From G963676205 sp964342525 (GTDB lineage Bacteria > Campylobacterota > Campylobacteria > Campylobacterales > Arcobacteraceae), in the NCBI GenBank assembly GCA_964342525.1, contig CAYFGQ010000032.1, positions 1 through 35,484 of the forward strand: DNA of 35,484 bases, in the 5' to 3' direction. This document shows, one piece after another, positions 8,072 through 15,231 of this stretch. The stretch's first letter is position 1. Every line of letters begins with the position of its first letter. A program made the position numbers and the translations under genes. Below the pieces are notes generated by a model. That model had not been told where the DNA came from. It worked only from the letters and a program-made list of their open reading frames with translations, and did not search any database.

Positions 8072-9457
8072 TTATTTAGTTAGTTTATCAGCTCTTGGAT
8101 AAACAAATACCATATCTCTGATTACAGAGATTCTCTCCGGATCATCCACAGCATATGCTCTGATCTGAATAGTCATAGGTGTATCTTTTGTAACATCATC
8201 TACAAGTCTTTCTTTTGTAGAAAGTGTAAGTACTTTTTTAGCTAGTTTACCACGGCTTAGAGTTACCTCTTTAAATCTTTTTATCTCAAATTTATCTGCC
8301 ATTGGTCCTATCACTTCTACTTTATATGTATGTTTTTTTGGTTCTGTATTTTGGAAAAGTAGTAGGTAGTTGTTTTGAACCTCATTACCCTCTTTTATTT
8401 TATATAGTTGAGTAGTTTTATTTACATTTAAAAGCATATACTCTTTTTCTCCACCCATTACAAATAGCATACCAACAATAAGTGCAAGAGCTACAAAATA
8501 AGTGATAGTTTTACCCCTAACCATTTTTGTAGGAATGTCTTTTTCTATCTCATTTGTACTAGTCCATTGTACTAGTGAAGGACGTCCTAGTTTACCCATA
8601 ACAGTTGTACAAGCATCAACACACTCTAAACAGTTGATACACTCTAATTGCATACCTTTACGAATATCGATATGGGTAGGACAAACAGTTACACATGATT
8701 CACATGTAGTACATTCATTTGCTGGGTCAGGTAGGTCTTTTTGTTTGAAAATCATTTTCTCTTTATTTTCATTATAGATATGCCCACCTCTTTTTGTAGT
8801 ATAAATTGCTTGGTAAGTATCATCATCATAAAGTACTGATTGTACTCTTGAATATGGACAAACATATATACAAAAATCCTCTTTTAGCATAACTACGTCA
8901 TAAACTAAAAATGCAGCAATAGCCAATACAAAACCAATTAGGAACATATGTTCTGTAGGATTAGCTAAATAAGCAAAGAAGTCTGCTGGAGGTACAAAAT
9001 ACCACATAAAGTCAGCTGCTGCAAGTAAAGACAATCCAGTCCAGATTAAAATACCTAAGATTCTTTTTGATGCATTACTTGGTTTTGACCAATCAGGCTC
9101 TTTTTGTTTATTTTTAATTCTTCTAAGACCTAAAAGTTTACCTTCAATAAAATCTCTATATATTACCCTAAAGATTGTTTGGGGACAGGCCCATCCACAC
9201 CATGCTCTACCACCTACAGCAGTTACAGCAAAGATACCTAAAAATAGTAACATCAATAAAAATGGCATCATATACATCTCTTGCATATCAAATACTGTAC
9301 CCATAAGATGTAATTGTTTTTTATCGAATGATAATAGGAATATTTGATTTCCATTTATTTGGATAAATGGTAATCCTACTGCAACAATTGTTGCCATTAA
9401 GTACATATAGTAACGTTTTATTCTATATGGACTAGTTTTTTCTACCTCTTGCGCCAT
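8072..9457 (-). CDS. ccoG: cbb3 cytochrome oxidase assembly protein CcoG (FixG/RdxA family)
   Basis: Polytopic inner-membrane iron-sulfur protein. In other bacteria CcoG reduces Cu(II) to Cu(I) for building the CuB site of cbb3 oxidase. The 461-aa chain has membrane helices near residues 18-35, 62-82, 135-155, 170-190 and 318-337. Conserved cysteine motifs are CGWACP (87-91) and CIYVCPYSRVQS (196-200), plus two ferredoxin-type [4Fe-4S] motifs: CTTCESCVTVCP (249-260) and CINCLECVDAC (273-283). The C-terminal 100 residues form the usual periplasmic Ig-like domain. AAGGAGAAG is a strong ribosome binding site before ATG 9457; TATAAT on the minus strand lies near 9494-9499. No ccoNOPQ genes are in the window. 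Microaerobic respiration by cbb3 oxidase is the norm for this phylum. Confidence 0.95.
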   Translation of the reverse strand: MAQEVEKTSPYRIKRYYMYLMATIVAVGLPFIQINGNQIFLLSFDKKQLHLMGTVFDMQEMYMMPFLLMLLFLGIFAVTAVGGRAWCGWACPQTIFRVIYRDFIEGKLLGLRRIKNKQKEPDWSKPSNASKRILGILIWTGLSLLAAADFMWYFVPPADFFAYLANPTEHMFLIGFVLAIAAFLVYDVVMLKEDFCIYVCPYSRVQSVLYDDDTYQAIYTTKRGGHIYNENKEKMIFKQKDLPDPANECTTCESCVTVCPTHIDIRKGMQLECINCLECVDACTTVMGKLGRPSLVQWTSTNEIEKDIPTKMVRGKTITYFVALALIVGMLFVMGGEKEYMLLNVNKTTQLYKIKEGNEVQNNYLLLFQNTEPKKHTYKVEVIGPMADKFEIKRFKEVTLSRGKLAKKVLTLSTKERLVDDVTKDTPMTIQIRAYAVDDPERISVIRDMVFVYPRADKLTK

Positions 9458-9578
9458 TAAACTTCTCCTTAAAATGTCGTGTATTTTATCATATTATATT
9501 TAAAATAAATATGAATTATACATTATTTATTTTCTTTTGTCATTGACATCCATCAATGAAATACCTAAATTTACTTTT

Positions 9579-10547
9579 TTACTCTTGTATACATATATTT
9601 TTCTCTTTAATATTTTTAAGTGTTTGATATATTACTATAAAAATAACTATACTTGTAATAGCTATAAGAATATTACTTAAAAAATAAAGTATCATTTGTC
9701 CTTTTATACTATAAGTTAACATTGTTGCAATTGTAATTGCAGCTAGTGGAAATACAAATGCCCACCATGATATAAAAAATTGAATCTTTAAAAAGTTTTT
9801 ATACATAAAAGCTATTAAAAATGTAAAAAATAAAGCTATATTGTATAAAAACAATGCAAAGGTATCAAACTCACCATAAAGTTTATAATAAGCCAATACA
9901 CCGACAGCAGGTGGTGCTATAAGTATAAATAGGGTTGGCATAAATTTCACTGCTAATTGTTTATGAAAAATGATTCTATTTAAAATGATTGCAAATAGTA
10001 TGATCCAAAAAAAGATACCCACACTAAAAAAATACATTAAAATATCATTTGATAAAAATCCTATACCACCTAAAGGAACAAGTACATTTCCAACTATTGG
10101 GATAAACCAAGCAGGATTTGAGTGTACTATATCTTGATTTGAATTTATCCAAAAGGATATAGTGTGCATTGTAAGATAAAAATGAAGTAAAGCACCCGGA
10201 TACCAAAATAGTGCAGAGATATTTGAATACTCTTCTTTATAGATGATACTTAGCATCAAAAGTGATATTGATATAGCTGCAAAGAAGTTTATCCTAATAG
10301 GGTGACTAAACTCTTTTTTTACTGCTTGGGGGTATTTGATAAGTTTTAGAGTGTAGATAATGGATACCGCGATAAAAACTATAGTTGTTAAACCCATTAA
10401 AAGCTCTCCTATTAGATATGGAAAGTTTAGCCAAAGTGCAGCTTTTTGATAAGTGATAGTGATACCACCAAGACCCATAACTGTAGCAAACATCATAATT
10501 GGAAAGAATTTTAATCTATTCTCTTCTAAAGGGATATCTTTATCCAT
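9579..10547 (-). CDS. SLAC1/TehA-family membrane transporter or anion channel
   Basis: A 322-aa integral membrane protein with about ten hydrophobic helices, fitting the TDT (tellurite resistance/dicarboxylate transporter) - SLAC1 family. Supporting segments are FPIMMFATVMGLGGIT near the N-terminus, NPAWFIPIVGNVLVPLGG mid-protein and IAPPAVGVLAYYKLYG, all typical of this fold. Family members conduct small anions or organic acids; the substrate here cannot be told. AAGGATAATT precedes ATG 10547. A 34-bp palindrome resembling Fur boxes lies about 70-100 bases upstream. It is on the same strand as, but separated by about 140 bp from, the csd4 gene. Confidence 0.85.
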   Translation of the reverse strand: MDKDIPLEENRLKFFPIMMFATVMGLGGITITYQKAALWLNFPYLIGELLMGLTTIVFIAVSIIYTLKLIKYPQAVKKEFSHPIRINFFAAISISLLMLSIIYKEEYSNISALFWYPGALLHFYLTMHTISFWINSNQDIVHSNPAWFIPIVGNVLVPLGGIGFLSNDILMYFFSVGIFFWIILFAIILNRIIFHKQLAVKFMPTLFILIAPPAVGVLAYYKLYGEFDTFALFLYNIALFFTFLIAFMYKNFLKIQFFISWWAFVFPLAAITIATMLTYSIKGQMILYFLSNILIAITSIVIFIVIYQTLKNIKEKNICIQE

Positions 10548-10615
10548 AATTATCCTTATAAAGTGATAGGATCAATAAATTTGATAAAAGTAAGCGAAAG
10601 GGGGAATATATGCAT

Positions 10616-10649
10616 AACTTATAATCATCATTAATGATAATTATAAGTT
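10616..10649. promoter_or_regulatory. 34-bp near-perfect palindrome, Fur-box-like
   Basis: AACTTATAATCATCATT (10616-10632) is followed at once by AATGATAATTATAAGTT (10633-10649); 16 of 17 positions are symmetric. The ATGATAAT core matches much of the Fur consensus GATAATGATAATCATTATC. It could be an operator for the SLAC1-like gene. Alternatively, as RNA it would be a large AT hairpin ending the csd4 transcript, although no T-run follows it. Confidence 0.4.
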
Positions 10650-10690
10650 TAACAAAAATTGATTAAAAATGTCAAGTTAAAGTAATATTT

Positions 10691-12079
10691 TTACGAATTA
10701 GGATTTATTTTATTTTCACCATATACAAAGTTTTGTACGTCATTTGCAGACTTTTTTATAAGGTTATCAAATCTTACTAAAATCATACCTGCAAATTTTT
10801 CTTTTTTGTTTTTGTCTTTTTTATAAAACTCTATTCTAAAGATTTTTCCTTTTTTATCTATGGAGAATCTTTTTGAGATATGTGCTTTTTTGATATTTAT
10901 ACCTGTCTCAGCAGGGTATTTCTTATTTACATAACCAATTACATTTATTCTATAGTCATCATTTGGAGATATTCTAAAGTGGTTTTTCACATCTATTACA
11001 GTTCCAAATTTTATCTCTTGACTTTTACCATCAATATTAAATTTTACCTTTTCATCAGATGATGGAGTCATCTCAAAATAATCTGGTTTAAGTCTTGCTA
11101 TTCTTCTATTTCCATATTGGATAGTGTAATAGTTTCCTTTTTTATAAACTGTCATAAGTGGTGAACTTGGTACAAAAGTCACTTCACCATCTTTCATAGG
11201 GAAATATTTCACTATATTTTTGATTTCACTTAGTGGTAGTTTGATCTTATCATCATAAAATGAGATTGAGATATCTTTATCAAGTACATTTTTGATCTTT
11301 TTAGGTGCTAGAGTAAATTTTCTTTTAAACTCTATTCCCATGATTTTCATATATTTCTCAAGTGCCAAAAGATGATAATAAACTCTCTCATGGGTAGGAA
11401 GCTCTTTACTTGCTTCATTTCCAAATGCTGCTTTTCCTTTATTGATAGCAAAATATGTTAGGGTTTTTGCCATCTCTTGATTACCCTTCGCTGTTTGGGT
11501 ATCGTGAAGTCTGTATGAGTGTTCCTCTTTTATAAGGTATTGGTTTACATGATCACAAATTTGTTGGGATATATCTTTTAGATTTCCATATTTTGCTGCT
11601 TCAACTTTCTCTTGATCTATGATTGAACATTGTCCCCATCTATGAGGTGAGTGAAGTTTATCAATATATTTATATCTAAAAAAACCACTTCCATCATGAA
11701 GATTTACTACAAGTTTTACTGTATCGCTAGCGATATAACTTTTGATTCTATCAACTATATGGTATTCTGGATCATGTTTTGGAAGATCTGCAAATTTTCT
11801 ATTCATATCCCCATATGGACCACGGGATCTTTTTATAATACTATAAAAGTTTAGGTTTGGCACGATCCAAACAGAACCTTTTGTGATATCATAGTGGGTT
11901 GCAAGAAGTGATGCTGCCATAAATCCACCTGGTTCATCCCCTTGGATACCACCAACTACTAATAGTGTATTATTATCATCTACACCTTTTTTTACAAGTT
12001 CAAAATTATACGATTTTGCATTTGCAAAAAGAGAAATACTAAAAATAAAAATAGATAAAAAACTAAATAATCTCAACAT
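10691..12079 (-). CDS. pgp1: Peptidoglycan DL-carboxypeptidase, Csd4/Pgp1 family (helical cell shape)
   Basis: Periplasmic M14-like zinc peptidase that trims uncrosslinked tripeptides to dipeptides and is needed for helical shape in Helicobacter (Csd4) and Campylobacter (Pgp1). I start it at ATG 12079 (462 aa): MLRLFSFLSIFIFSISLFANA is then a clean signal peptide. An in-frame ATG at 12103 would put charged residues first. With this start the zinc ligands fall at Gln46 and Glu49 (GGIQGDEPGG) and His128 (NLHDG), the same numbers reported for H. pylori Csd4. Gln instead of His as a ligand is the hallmark of the family. C-terminal beta domains follow the catalytic domain. It overlaps the upstream M15 peptidase gene and so shares its transcript. 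Confidence 0.92.
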   Translation of the reverse strand: MLRLFSFLSIFIFSISLFANAKSYNFELVKKGVDDNNTLLVVGGIQGDEPGGFMAASLLATHYDITKGSVWIVPNLNFYSIIKRSRGPYGDMNRKFADLPKHDPEYHIVDRIKSYIASDTVKLVVNLHDGSGFFRYKYIDKLHSPHRWGQCSIIDQEKVEAAKYGNLKDISQQICDHVNQYLIKEEHSYRLHDTQTAKGNQEMAKTLTYFAINKGKAAFGNEASKELPTHERVYYHLLALEKYMKIMGIEFKRKFTLAPKKIKNVLDKDISISFYDDKIKLPLSEIKNIVKYFPMKDGEVTFVPSSPLMTVYKKGNYYTIQYGNRRIARLKPDYFEMTPSSDEKVKFNIDGKSQEIKFGTVIDVKNHFRISPNDDYRINVIGYVNKKYPAETGINIKKAHISKRFSIDKKGKIFRIEFYKKDKNKKEKFAGMILVRFDNLIKKSANDVQNFVYGENKINPNS

Positions 12080-12812
12080 GCCACGGCTCAAATCTAACTC
12101 CATCTTTATTATTAATTGTATATCTCATTTTTATATATTTGAGTTTTTGCATTTTGAAAAACTCTTGTGTAGTAGCAAATCTTGATGTAAAGTTTGCATA
12201 ACCATATCCTTTTTTACCCACATCAAAATCACCTATAGAGTGAAAAGAATGTGCTGGTGGTGCTATTGATTGAGAAGCTAGGGATAGATTTCCTTTTTCA
12301 GATTCTAGTTTTCCTAAAAATAAGGAAAACTGTTTAATTGTGCTTCTTACTCCAGAGGTTAAAATAAGAGATGATCCCACATCTTTTATCATATTATTAT
12401 AGATATCTGTTGTTTTACCTTTATATAGGTAGTGACCTGTATATGGGATTTTATGAACCTCTTTTTTATCTATTCTTGTGGTGATACTTTCACAAGTTTT
12501 TTTCCCATAAAAACCATGAATAGTAGGATCAGCATAAAAGATCTTTTCCATAAATTCTAGCTCTTCTTTTGAAAATCTTCCCACACGAGAATAGTTCCTT
12601 GCAATACTTCTAGCATCATCAAAGCCAATTAGGTTGAAGTTTCCAAAACCTACTGTTCTTCTAATATTTTTTAATTTTCTATTTACAGTTTTTAGAGTTT
12701 GCATCTCTTGCGGTGATATATAAATATCCTCGGTGATATCTTTTGCATTTAATATTATAGGTGCTGATACACTTGCTAAGATAGATGTTTTGAAAAAATC
12801 TCTTCTATTCAT
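12063..12812 (-). CDS. M15/VanY-like peptidoglycan peptidase with Tat-type signal
   Basis: A 249-aa exported protein. The N-terminus MNRRDFFKTSILASVSAPIILNA has a twin-arginine motif (RRDFFK), so export in folded form by Tat is likely. The C-terminal half fits the M15 (D-Ala-D-Ala or LD-peptidase) family: HSFHSIGDFDVG (His188, His191, Asp195, Asp197) and FEPWHVEI with His245, the usual His-Asp-His zinc set. The first motif appears one residue shorter than the common HxxGxAxD form, so which His and Asp bind zinc is uncertain. The gene starts one base after the DUF493 stop and overlaps csd4/pgp1, which strongly suggests joint work on peptidoglycan and cell shape. Confidence 0.8.
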   Translation of the reverse strand: MNRRDFFKTSILASVSAPIILNAKDITEDIYISPQEMQTLKTVNRKLKNIRRTVGFGNFNLIGFDDARSIARNYSRVGRFSKEELEFMEKIFYADPTIHGFYGKKTCESITTRIDKKEVHKIPYTGHYLYKGKTTDIYNNMIKDVGSSLILTSGVRSTIKQFSLFLGKLESEKGNLSLASQSIAPPAHSFHSIGDFDVGKKGYGYANFTSRFATTQEFFKMQKLKYIKMRYTINNKDGVRFEPWHVEII

Positions 12813-12813
12813 T

Positions 12814-13077
12814 TTATAAAACTCTATTTATATTTTCATGCTTTGTTAATGAATCAAAGAATTTAAGTCTCTCTTCTTCATTTTCAACTGTAGTTTTTAG
12901 TGTGAAACTTACAAATTTACCCTTAGAGCTTCTATTCGATAGTTTTAGTTTATATTTTTTGCTAGCAAAAATCTCTTTGATAGCTTTCTCTACTTTATTA
13001 TCACTTGTACCGATTACTTTATAAGTCCACTCACATGGATAACTTATATCTACTTTATGTTGTGATAGATCGATCAT
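12814..13077 (-). CDS. DUF493 (YbeD-like) protein
   Basis: Small cytoplasmic alpha-beta protein of 87 aa, matching the DUF493/YbeD family by its start ISYPCEWTYKVIG and the end region FDSLTKHENINRVL. The fold resembles ACT-like regulatory domains; the cellular role is not established. Its ATG overlaps the moaC stop by four bases (ATGA), implying translational coupling. The next gene begins one base after its stop. Confidence 0.85.
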   Translation of the reverse strand: MIDLSQHKVDISYPCEWTYKVIGTSDNKVEKAIKEIFASKKYKLKLSNRSSKGKFVSFTLKTTVENEEERLKFFDSLTKHENINRVL

Positions 13078-13544
13078 CTGTTAAAGTCTCCTGTTTTTCC
13101 ACCCGATTTGTGTTCTAGCTGAACATTTGAAATTATCATACCTTTATCGATAGCCTTTGCCATATCATAAATAGTAAGTAATCCAATTGATGTACCTGTT
13201 AAAGCTTCCATCTCCACACCAGTTTGACCATTTAGCTTAGCTGTAACAGTTAGCTTAAACCCTGGTAGCTCTGGTAACTCTTCCACATCACAGTTTATCC
13301 CTGTAAGTAATAAAGGATGACACATAGGGATAAGTTCACTTGTCTTTTTTGTACCCATGATAGCTGCCACAACAGCAGTTTGGATCACAGGACCTTTTTT
13401 ATTTGTTTGATTTATAATTGAGTCAAAGGCATCCTGAGACATCTTTATTTGACCTGAGGCAACGGCAACCCTAGTTGTGTTTTTTTTGTCGTTGACATCT
13501 ACCATCTTTGGTCTATCATTTTCATCTAAATGAGTTAATTTCAT
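13074..13544 (-). CDS. moaC: Cyclic pyranopterin monophosphate synthase MoaC
   Basis: Second step of molybdenum cofactor synthesis: converts 3',8-cyclo-7,8-dihydro-GTP (made by MoaA) to cyclic pyranopterin monophosphate. Length 156 aa is normal for this hexameric enzyme. Signatures are KKTSELIPMCHPLLLTG (residues about 68-84) and GQTGVEMEALTGTSIGLLTIYDM. It is the first gene of the run moaC - DUF493 - M15 - csd4. The leader has a 7-bp hairpin (13562-13568 with 13572-13578). Formate dehydrogenase and nitrate or sulfite enzymes are likely users, but none are in the window. Confidence 0.97.
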   Translation of the reverse strand: MKLTHLDENDRPKMVDVNDKKNTTRVAVASGQIKMSQDAFDSIINQTNKKGPVIQTAVVAAIMGTKKTSELIPMCHPLLLTGINCDVEELPELPGFKLTVTAKLNGQTGVEMEALTGTSIGLLTIYDMAKAIDKGMIISNVQLEHKSGGKTGDFNR

Positions 13545-13561
13545 ATTTCTCTTTTAACGGT

Positions 13562-13578
13562 CAATTCTTTTAGAATTG
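13562..13578. promoter_or_regulatory. Hairpin between moaC and rpsU
   Basis: CAATTCT-TTT-AGAATTG is a perfect 7-bp inverted repeat 18 bases before the moaC start. On the plus strand it is followed by CCCTTTTTATTTT, so it would look like a terminator, but no plus-strand gene precedes it. It may instead be a leader hairpin or operator of moaC. Confidence 0.3.
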
Positions 13579-13698
13579 CCCTTTTTATTTTATTCTACTT
13601 CATATTGTTAATATAACATGATATTTTACTAAAGTAAGTATTAAGCCACATTTAAATAAAATCACAATTCAAATTTTAAACGAAAGAGGGTGATTTTA

Positions 13699-13911
13699 GT
13701 GCCAGGTATAAAAGTTAAAGATAGTGAATCTTTCGACGAAGCATACAGAAGGTTTAAGAAGCAATGTGATAGAAATCTTATTGTTACTGAAACTAGAGCT
13801 AGAAGATATTTTGAGCCAGAAACTGAAAAAAGAAAAAAGCAAAAAATTAACGCTAGAAAGAAAATGCTTAAAAGATTATATATGCTTAGAAGATACGAGT
13901 CTAGGCTGTAA
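13699..13911 (+). CDS. rpsU: 30S ribosomal protein S21; integration site of the adjacent element
   Basis: Basic 70-aa ribosomal protein. The sequence PGIKVKDSESFDEAYRRFKK ... RKKMLKRLYMLRRYESRL is typical of Campylobacterota S21. I choose GTG at 13699 because it gives the expected M-P-G-I-K start and sits 8 bases after AGAGGG; a GTG at 13690 would overlap that ribosome binding site. The last eight codons and stop lie in a 27-bp sequence repeated at 19647-19673, showing that an element has integrated here while leaving the reading frame intact. The terminator directly downstream (13930-13953) is therefore probably element-borne; the presumed native one is at 19694-19726. Confidence 0.95.
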   Translation: MPGIKVKDSESFDEAYRRFKKQCDRNLIVTETRARRYFEPETEKRKKQKINARKKMLKRLYMLRRYESRL

Positions 13912-13912
13912 T
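13886..13912 (+). repeat. attL: 27-bp direct repeat at the rpsU 3' end
   Basis: Begins TTAGAAGATACGAG and ends GGCTGTAAT; identical over 27 bases to 19647-19673. It covers the C-terminal codons and stop codon of rpsU. The two copies are 5761 bp apart and the integrase gene lies just inside the right one, as expected for site-specific integration. Confidence 0.92.
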
Positions 13913-13926
13913 CAACTTGCACTCAC

Positions 13927-13939
13927 TATAAATAGGGGC
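13927..13939 (+). repeat. Left copy of a subterminal inverted repeat
   Basis: TATAAATAGGGGC; its reverse complement matches GCCCCTATTTGTA at 19581-19593 in 12 of 13 positions. It lies inside the left att repeat and overlaps the terminator stem. It may be an arm-type integrase site or a remnant of older ends. Confidence 0.4.
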
Positions 13940-13953
13940 ATCTGCCCTTATTT
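13930..13953 (+). terminator. Terminator downstream of rpsU, probably carried by the element
   Basis: AAATAGGGGC (13930-13939) pairs with GCCCTTATTT (13944-13953) with one G-U pair and a 4-base loop. T-richness is in the stem only. The sequence before it (CAACTTGCACTCACTA) is an imperfect match to that after the right repeat (CAACTGACACTCACACTA), so the element seems to bring a substitute rpsU downstream region. Confidence 0.6.
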
Positions 13954-14010
13954 AAGCTTACTAAAAAAACTAAATTTCTAACTTATTTATAACATTACAT
14001 TTGTTTTTAA

Positions 14011-14436
14011 TTACTCACACCAATTTTTAATTTTAGTTCTACCATTATATTTAATTGCTAACTTATTCTTTATTTGAATATCTGCTAAGCTTTTATTATC
14101 CACATAAACATCAGCTACAATTCTAAAATATTTACCTTTTTGAATATTACGAAGTTCGATCTTTTTTGCATTTCTTAGTGTTGAAACTGTAAGTTGTTTT
14201 GATTTCCTTGCTAAATCTTTTTCTTTTTCACATTTACCCCTTATCTCAGGAGTATCAATACCATTTATCCTAATAGATATATTTTTACCTATTATATCAG
14301 GATATGAGCTTATATTAATTCTAAATGTATCTCCATCATAAATTGATGTAATCTCATCAACTATAATATTTCCAAAATTTTGTTTAGCAAATAGTATAAA
14401 TGGGAATAAGAATATACATACAAAATTTAACATCAA
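14011..14436 (-). CDS. Exported thermonuclease-like (SNase family) nuclease
   Basis: A 141-aa protein with signal peptide (MMLNFVCIFLFPFILFAKQ) and a staphylococcal-nuclease fold. Catalytic residues line up well: Asp34/Asp36 in YDGDTF, Arg56, Asp61, Thr62 and Glu64 in RINGIDTPE, and Arg105 in FRIVADVYV, corresponding to Asp21, Arg35, Asp40, Thr41, Glu43 and Arg87 of the Staphylococcus enzyme. A calcium-dependent phosphodiesterase acting on DNA or RNA in the periplasm or outside the cell is expected. It lies 10 bases after a second exported protein gene, probably one operon under control of the XRE switch. Prophage-like elements in Campylobacter carry exported DNases that block natural transformation, a plausible role here. 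Confidence 0.88.
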   Translation of the reverse strand: MMLNFVCIFLFPFILFAKQNFGNIIVDEITSIYDGDTFRINISSYPDIIGKNISIRINGIDTPEIRGKCEKEKDLARKSKQLTVSTLRNAKKIELRNIQKGKYFRIVADVYVDNKSLADIQIKNKLAIKYNGRTKIKNWCE

Positions 14437-14446
14437 ATATTATTTA

Positions 14447-14878
14447 TTATTGATTACTAAGTTTATACAATTCTTTTTTTAAACTATTGCCTGTTGCAAA
14501 AGTTAATTTACTTGATATATGTATAGCAACATCTTTTGATGGTAACTTACCTAACTCTACACAATCTGAGTAGTTACCTTTATAGATTATACTTTGATGA
14601 GAATGTTTATTTAATACAACTACAGCTTTTATTTTAGAGAATGATTTTAAAAATGATTCTTTTCCATTTAACCAAATATCACTACAATATGCATTCTCAA
14701 TTATTGTAGTTGTAATACGTGTAGTAACTCTATCTTCTCTTAAAAGTTGAATATATAAAATATCATTTTTATATTCAATAATGTTAGATTGCATAGATGA
14801 AACTATGTCTTTTACATACTTTAAATCTGCACTTAATATACTTGATAATAACAAAATACCTAAAAATATTTTTTTCAT
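14447..14878 (-). CDS. Exported protein of unknown function, partner of the nuclease
   Basis: 143 aa with a clear signal peptide (MKKIFLGILLLSSILSADLK). The mature part has two cysteines (in AYCSDIW and SDCVELG) that could form a disulfide in the periplasm, and no motif I recognise. It is first in a two-gene unit with the SNase-like gene; both products leave the cytoplasm, so a chaperone, inhibitor/immunity or targeting partner is possible. The promoter faces the XRE gene promoter across an 82-bp intergenic region with two operator-like palindromes. Confidence 0.75.
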   Translation of the reverse strand: MKKIFLGILLLSSILSADLKYVKDIVSSMQSNIIEYKNDILYIQLLREDRVTTRITTTIIENAYCSDIWLNGKESFLKSFSKIKAVVVLNKHSHQSIIYKGNYSDCVELGKLPSKDVAIHISSKLTFATGNSLKKELYKLSNQ

Positions 14879-14892
14879 AAAATTCCTTACTC

Positions 14893-14902
14893 TACATTTG
14901 TA
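14893..14902. promoter_or_regulatory. Operator-like palindrome O1 of the XRE switch
   Basis: TACATTTGTA: TACA and TGTA half-sites with a 2-base centre, matching O2 at 14939-14948 in half-sites and spacing. It lies just upstream of the -35 of the XRE promoter and just upstream of the exported-protein gene start. Confidence 0.45.
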
Positions 14903-14904
14903 AC

Positions 14905-14933
14905 TTGATAAAGAATTATTACAAAACTATACT
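14905..14933 (+). promoter_or_regulatory. Promoter of the XRE regulator gene
   Basis: TTGATA (14905-14910), 17 bases, TATACT (14928-14933): a near-consensus sigma-70 promoter. The start of transcription would fall near 14940, inside O2. Confidence 0.6.
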
Positions 14934-14938
14934 TACAT

Positions 14939-14948
14939 TACAATTGTA
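14939..14948. promoter_or_regulatory. Operator-like palindrome O2 of the XRE switch
   Basis: TACAATTGTA is a perfect 10-bp palindrome inside a longer 18-bp imperfect one (14935-14952, 16 of 18 symmetric). It covers the expected transcription start of the XRE gene, the place for autorepression. Confidence 0.55.
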
Positions 14949-14960
14949 GTGTAGGATAAA

Positions 14961-15227
14961 ATGAATAAAGATATTAATGATCTAAGTACAGATGAACTTT
15001 ATAAATTAATTGGAAGAAATGTTGCTATACTTAGAAAAAAAGCAAATATGAGCCAATTGGATTTAAGCCTAGAAATAGGAAATAAATCTACAAGCCTTAT
15101 ATCATCTGCTGAACTATATAAAAATAATAGAAAGTTCAATATTTCACAACTACAGAAAATTGCAAAAATCTTAGATGTTGATATTTGTGAATTTTTTAAA
15201 CTTCCATCAAAAAACCAGCAAGACTAA
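14961..15227 (+). CDS. XRE-family HTH transcriptional regulator
   Basis: 88-aa cytoplasmic DNA-binding protein with a complete XRE/Cro-C1 helix-turn-helix: IGRNVAILRKKANMSQLDLS ... ISSAELYKNNRKFNISQLQKIAKILDVDICEFF. It is the only element gene on the plus strand. It is divergent from the exported-protein/nuclease pair and convergent with the BRCT gene (4-base gap). A near-consensus promoter and two TACA-TGTA palindromes lie upstream, so it probably represses itself and the divergent pair, like a small lysogeny switch. Confidence 0.9.
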   Translation: MNKDINDLSTDELYKLIGRNVAILRKKANMSQLDLSLEIGNKSTSLISSAELYKNNRKFNISQLQKIAKILDVDICEFFKLPSKNQQD

Positions 15228-15231
15228 TTAT

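Noticed and set aside
13886..13912. tRNA gene as the integration target
   Set aside because: The repeat reads as the last codons of rpsU and does not fold as a tRNA 3' end; no tRNA gene was found in the window.
13662..13981. Additional open frames over rpsU on both strands
   Set aside because: They overlap the clear S21 frame, have no ribosome binding sites and encode nothing recognisable.
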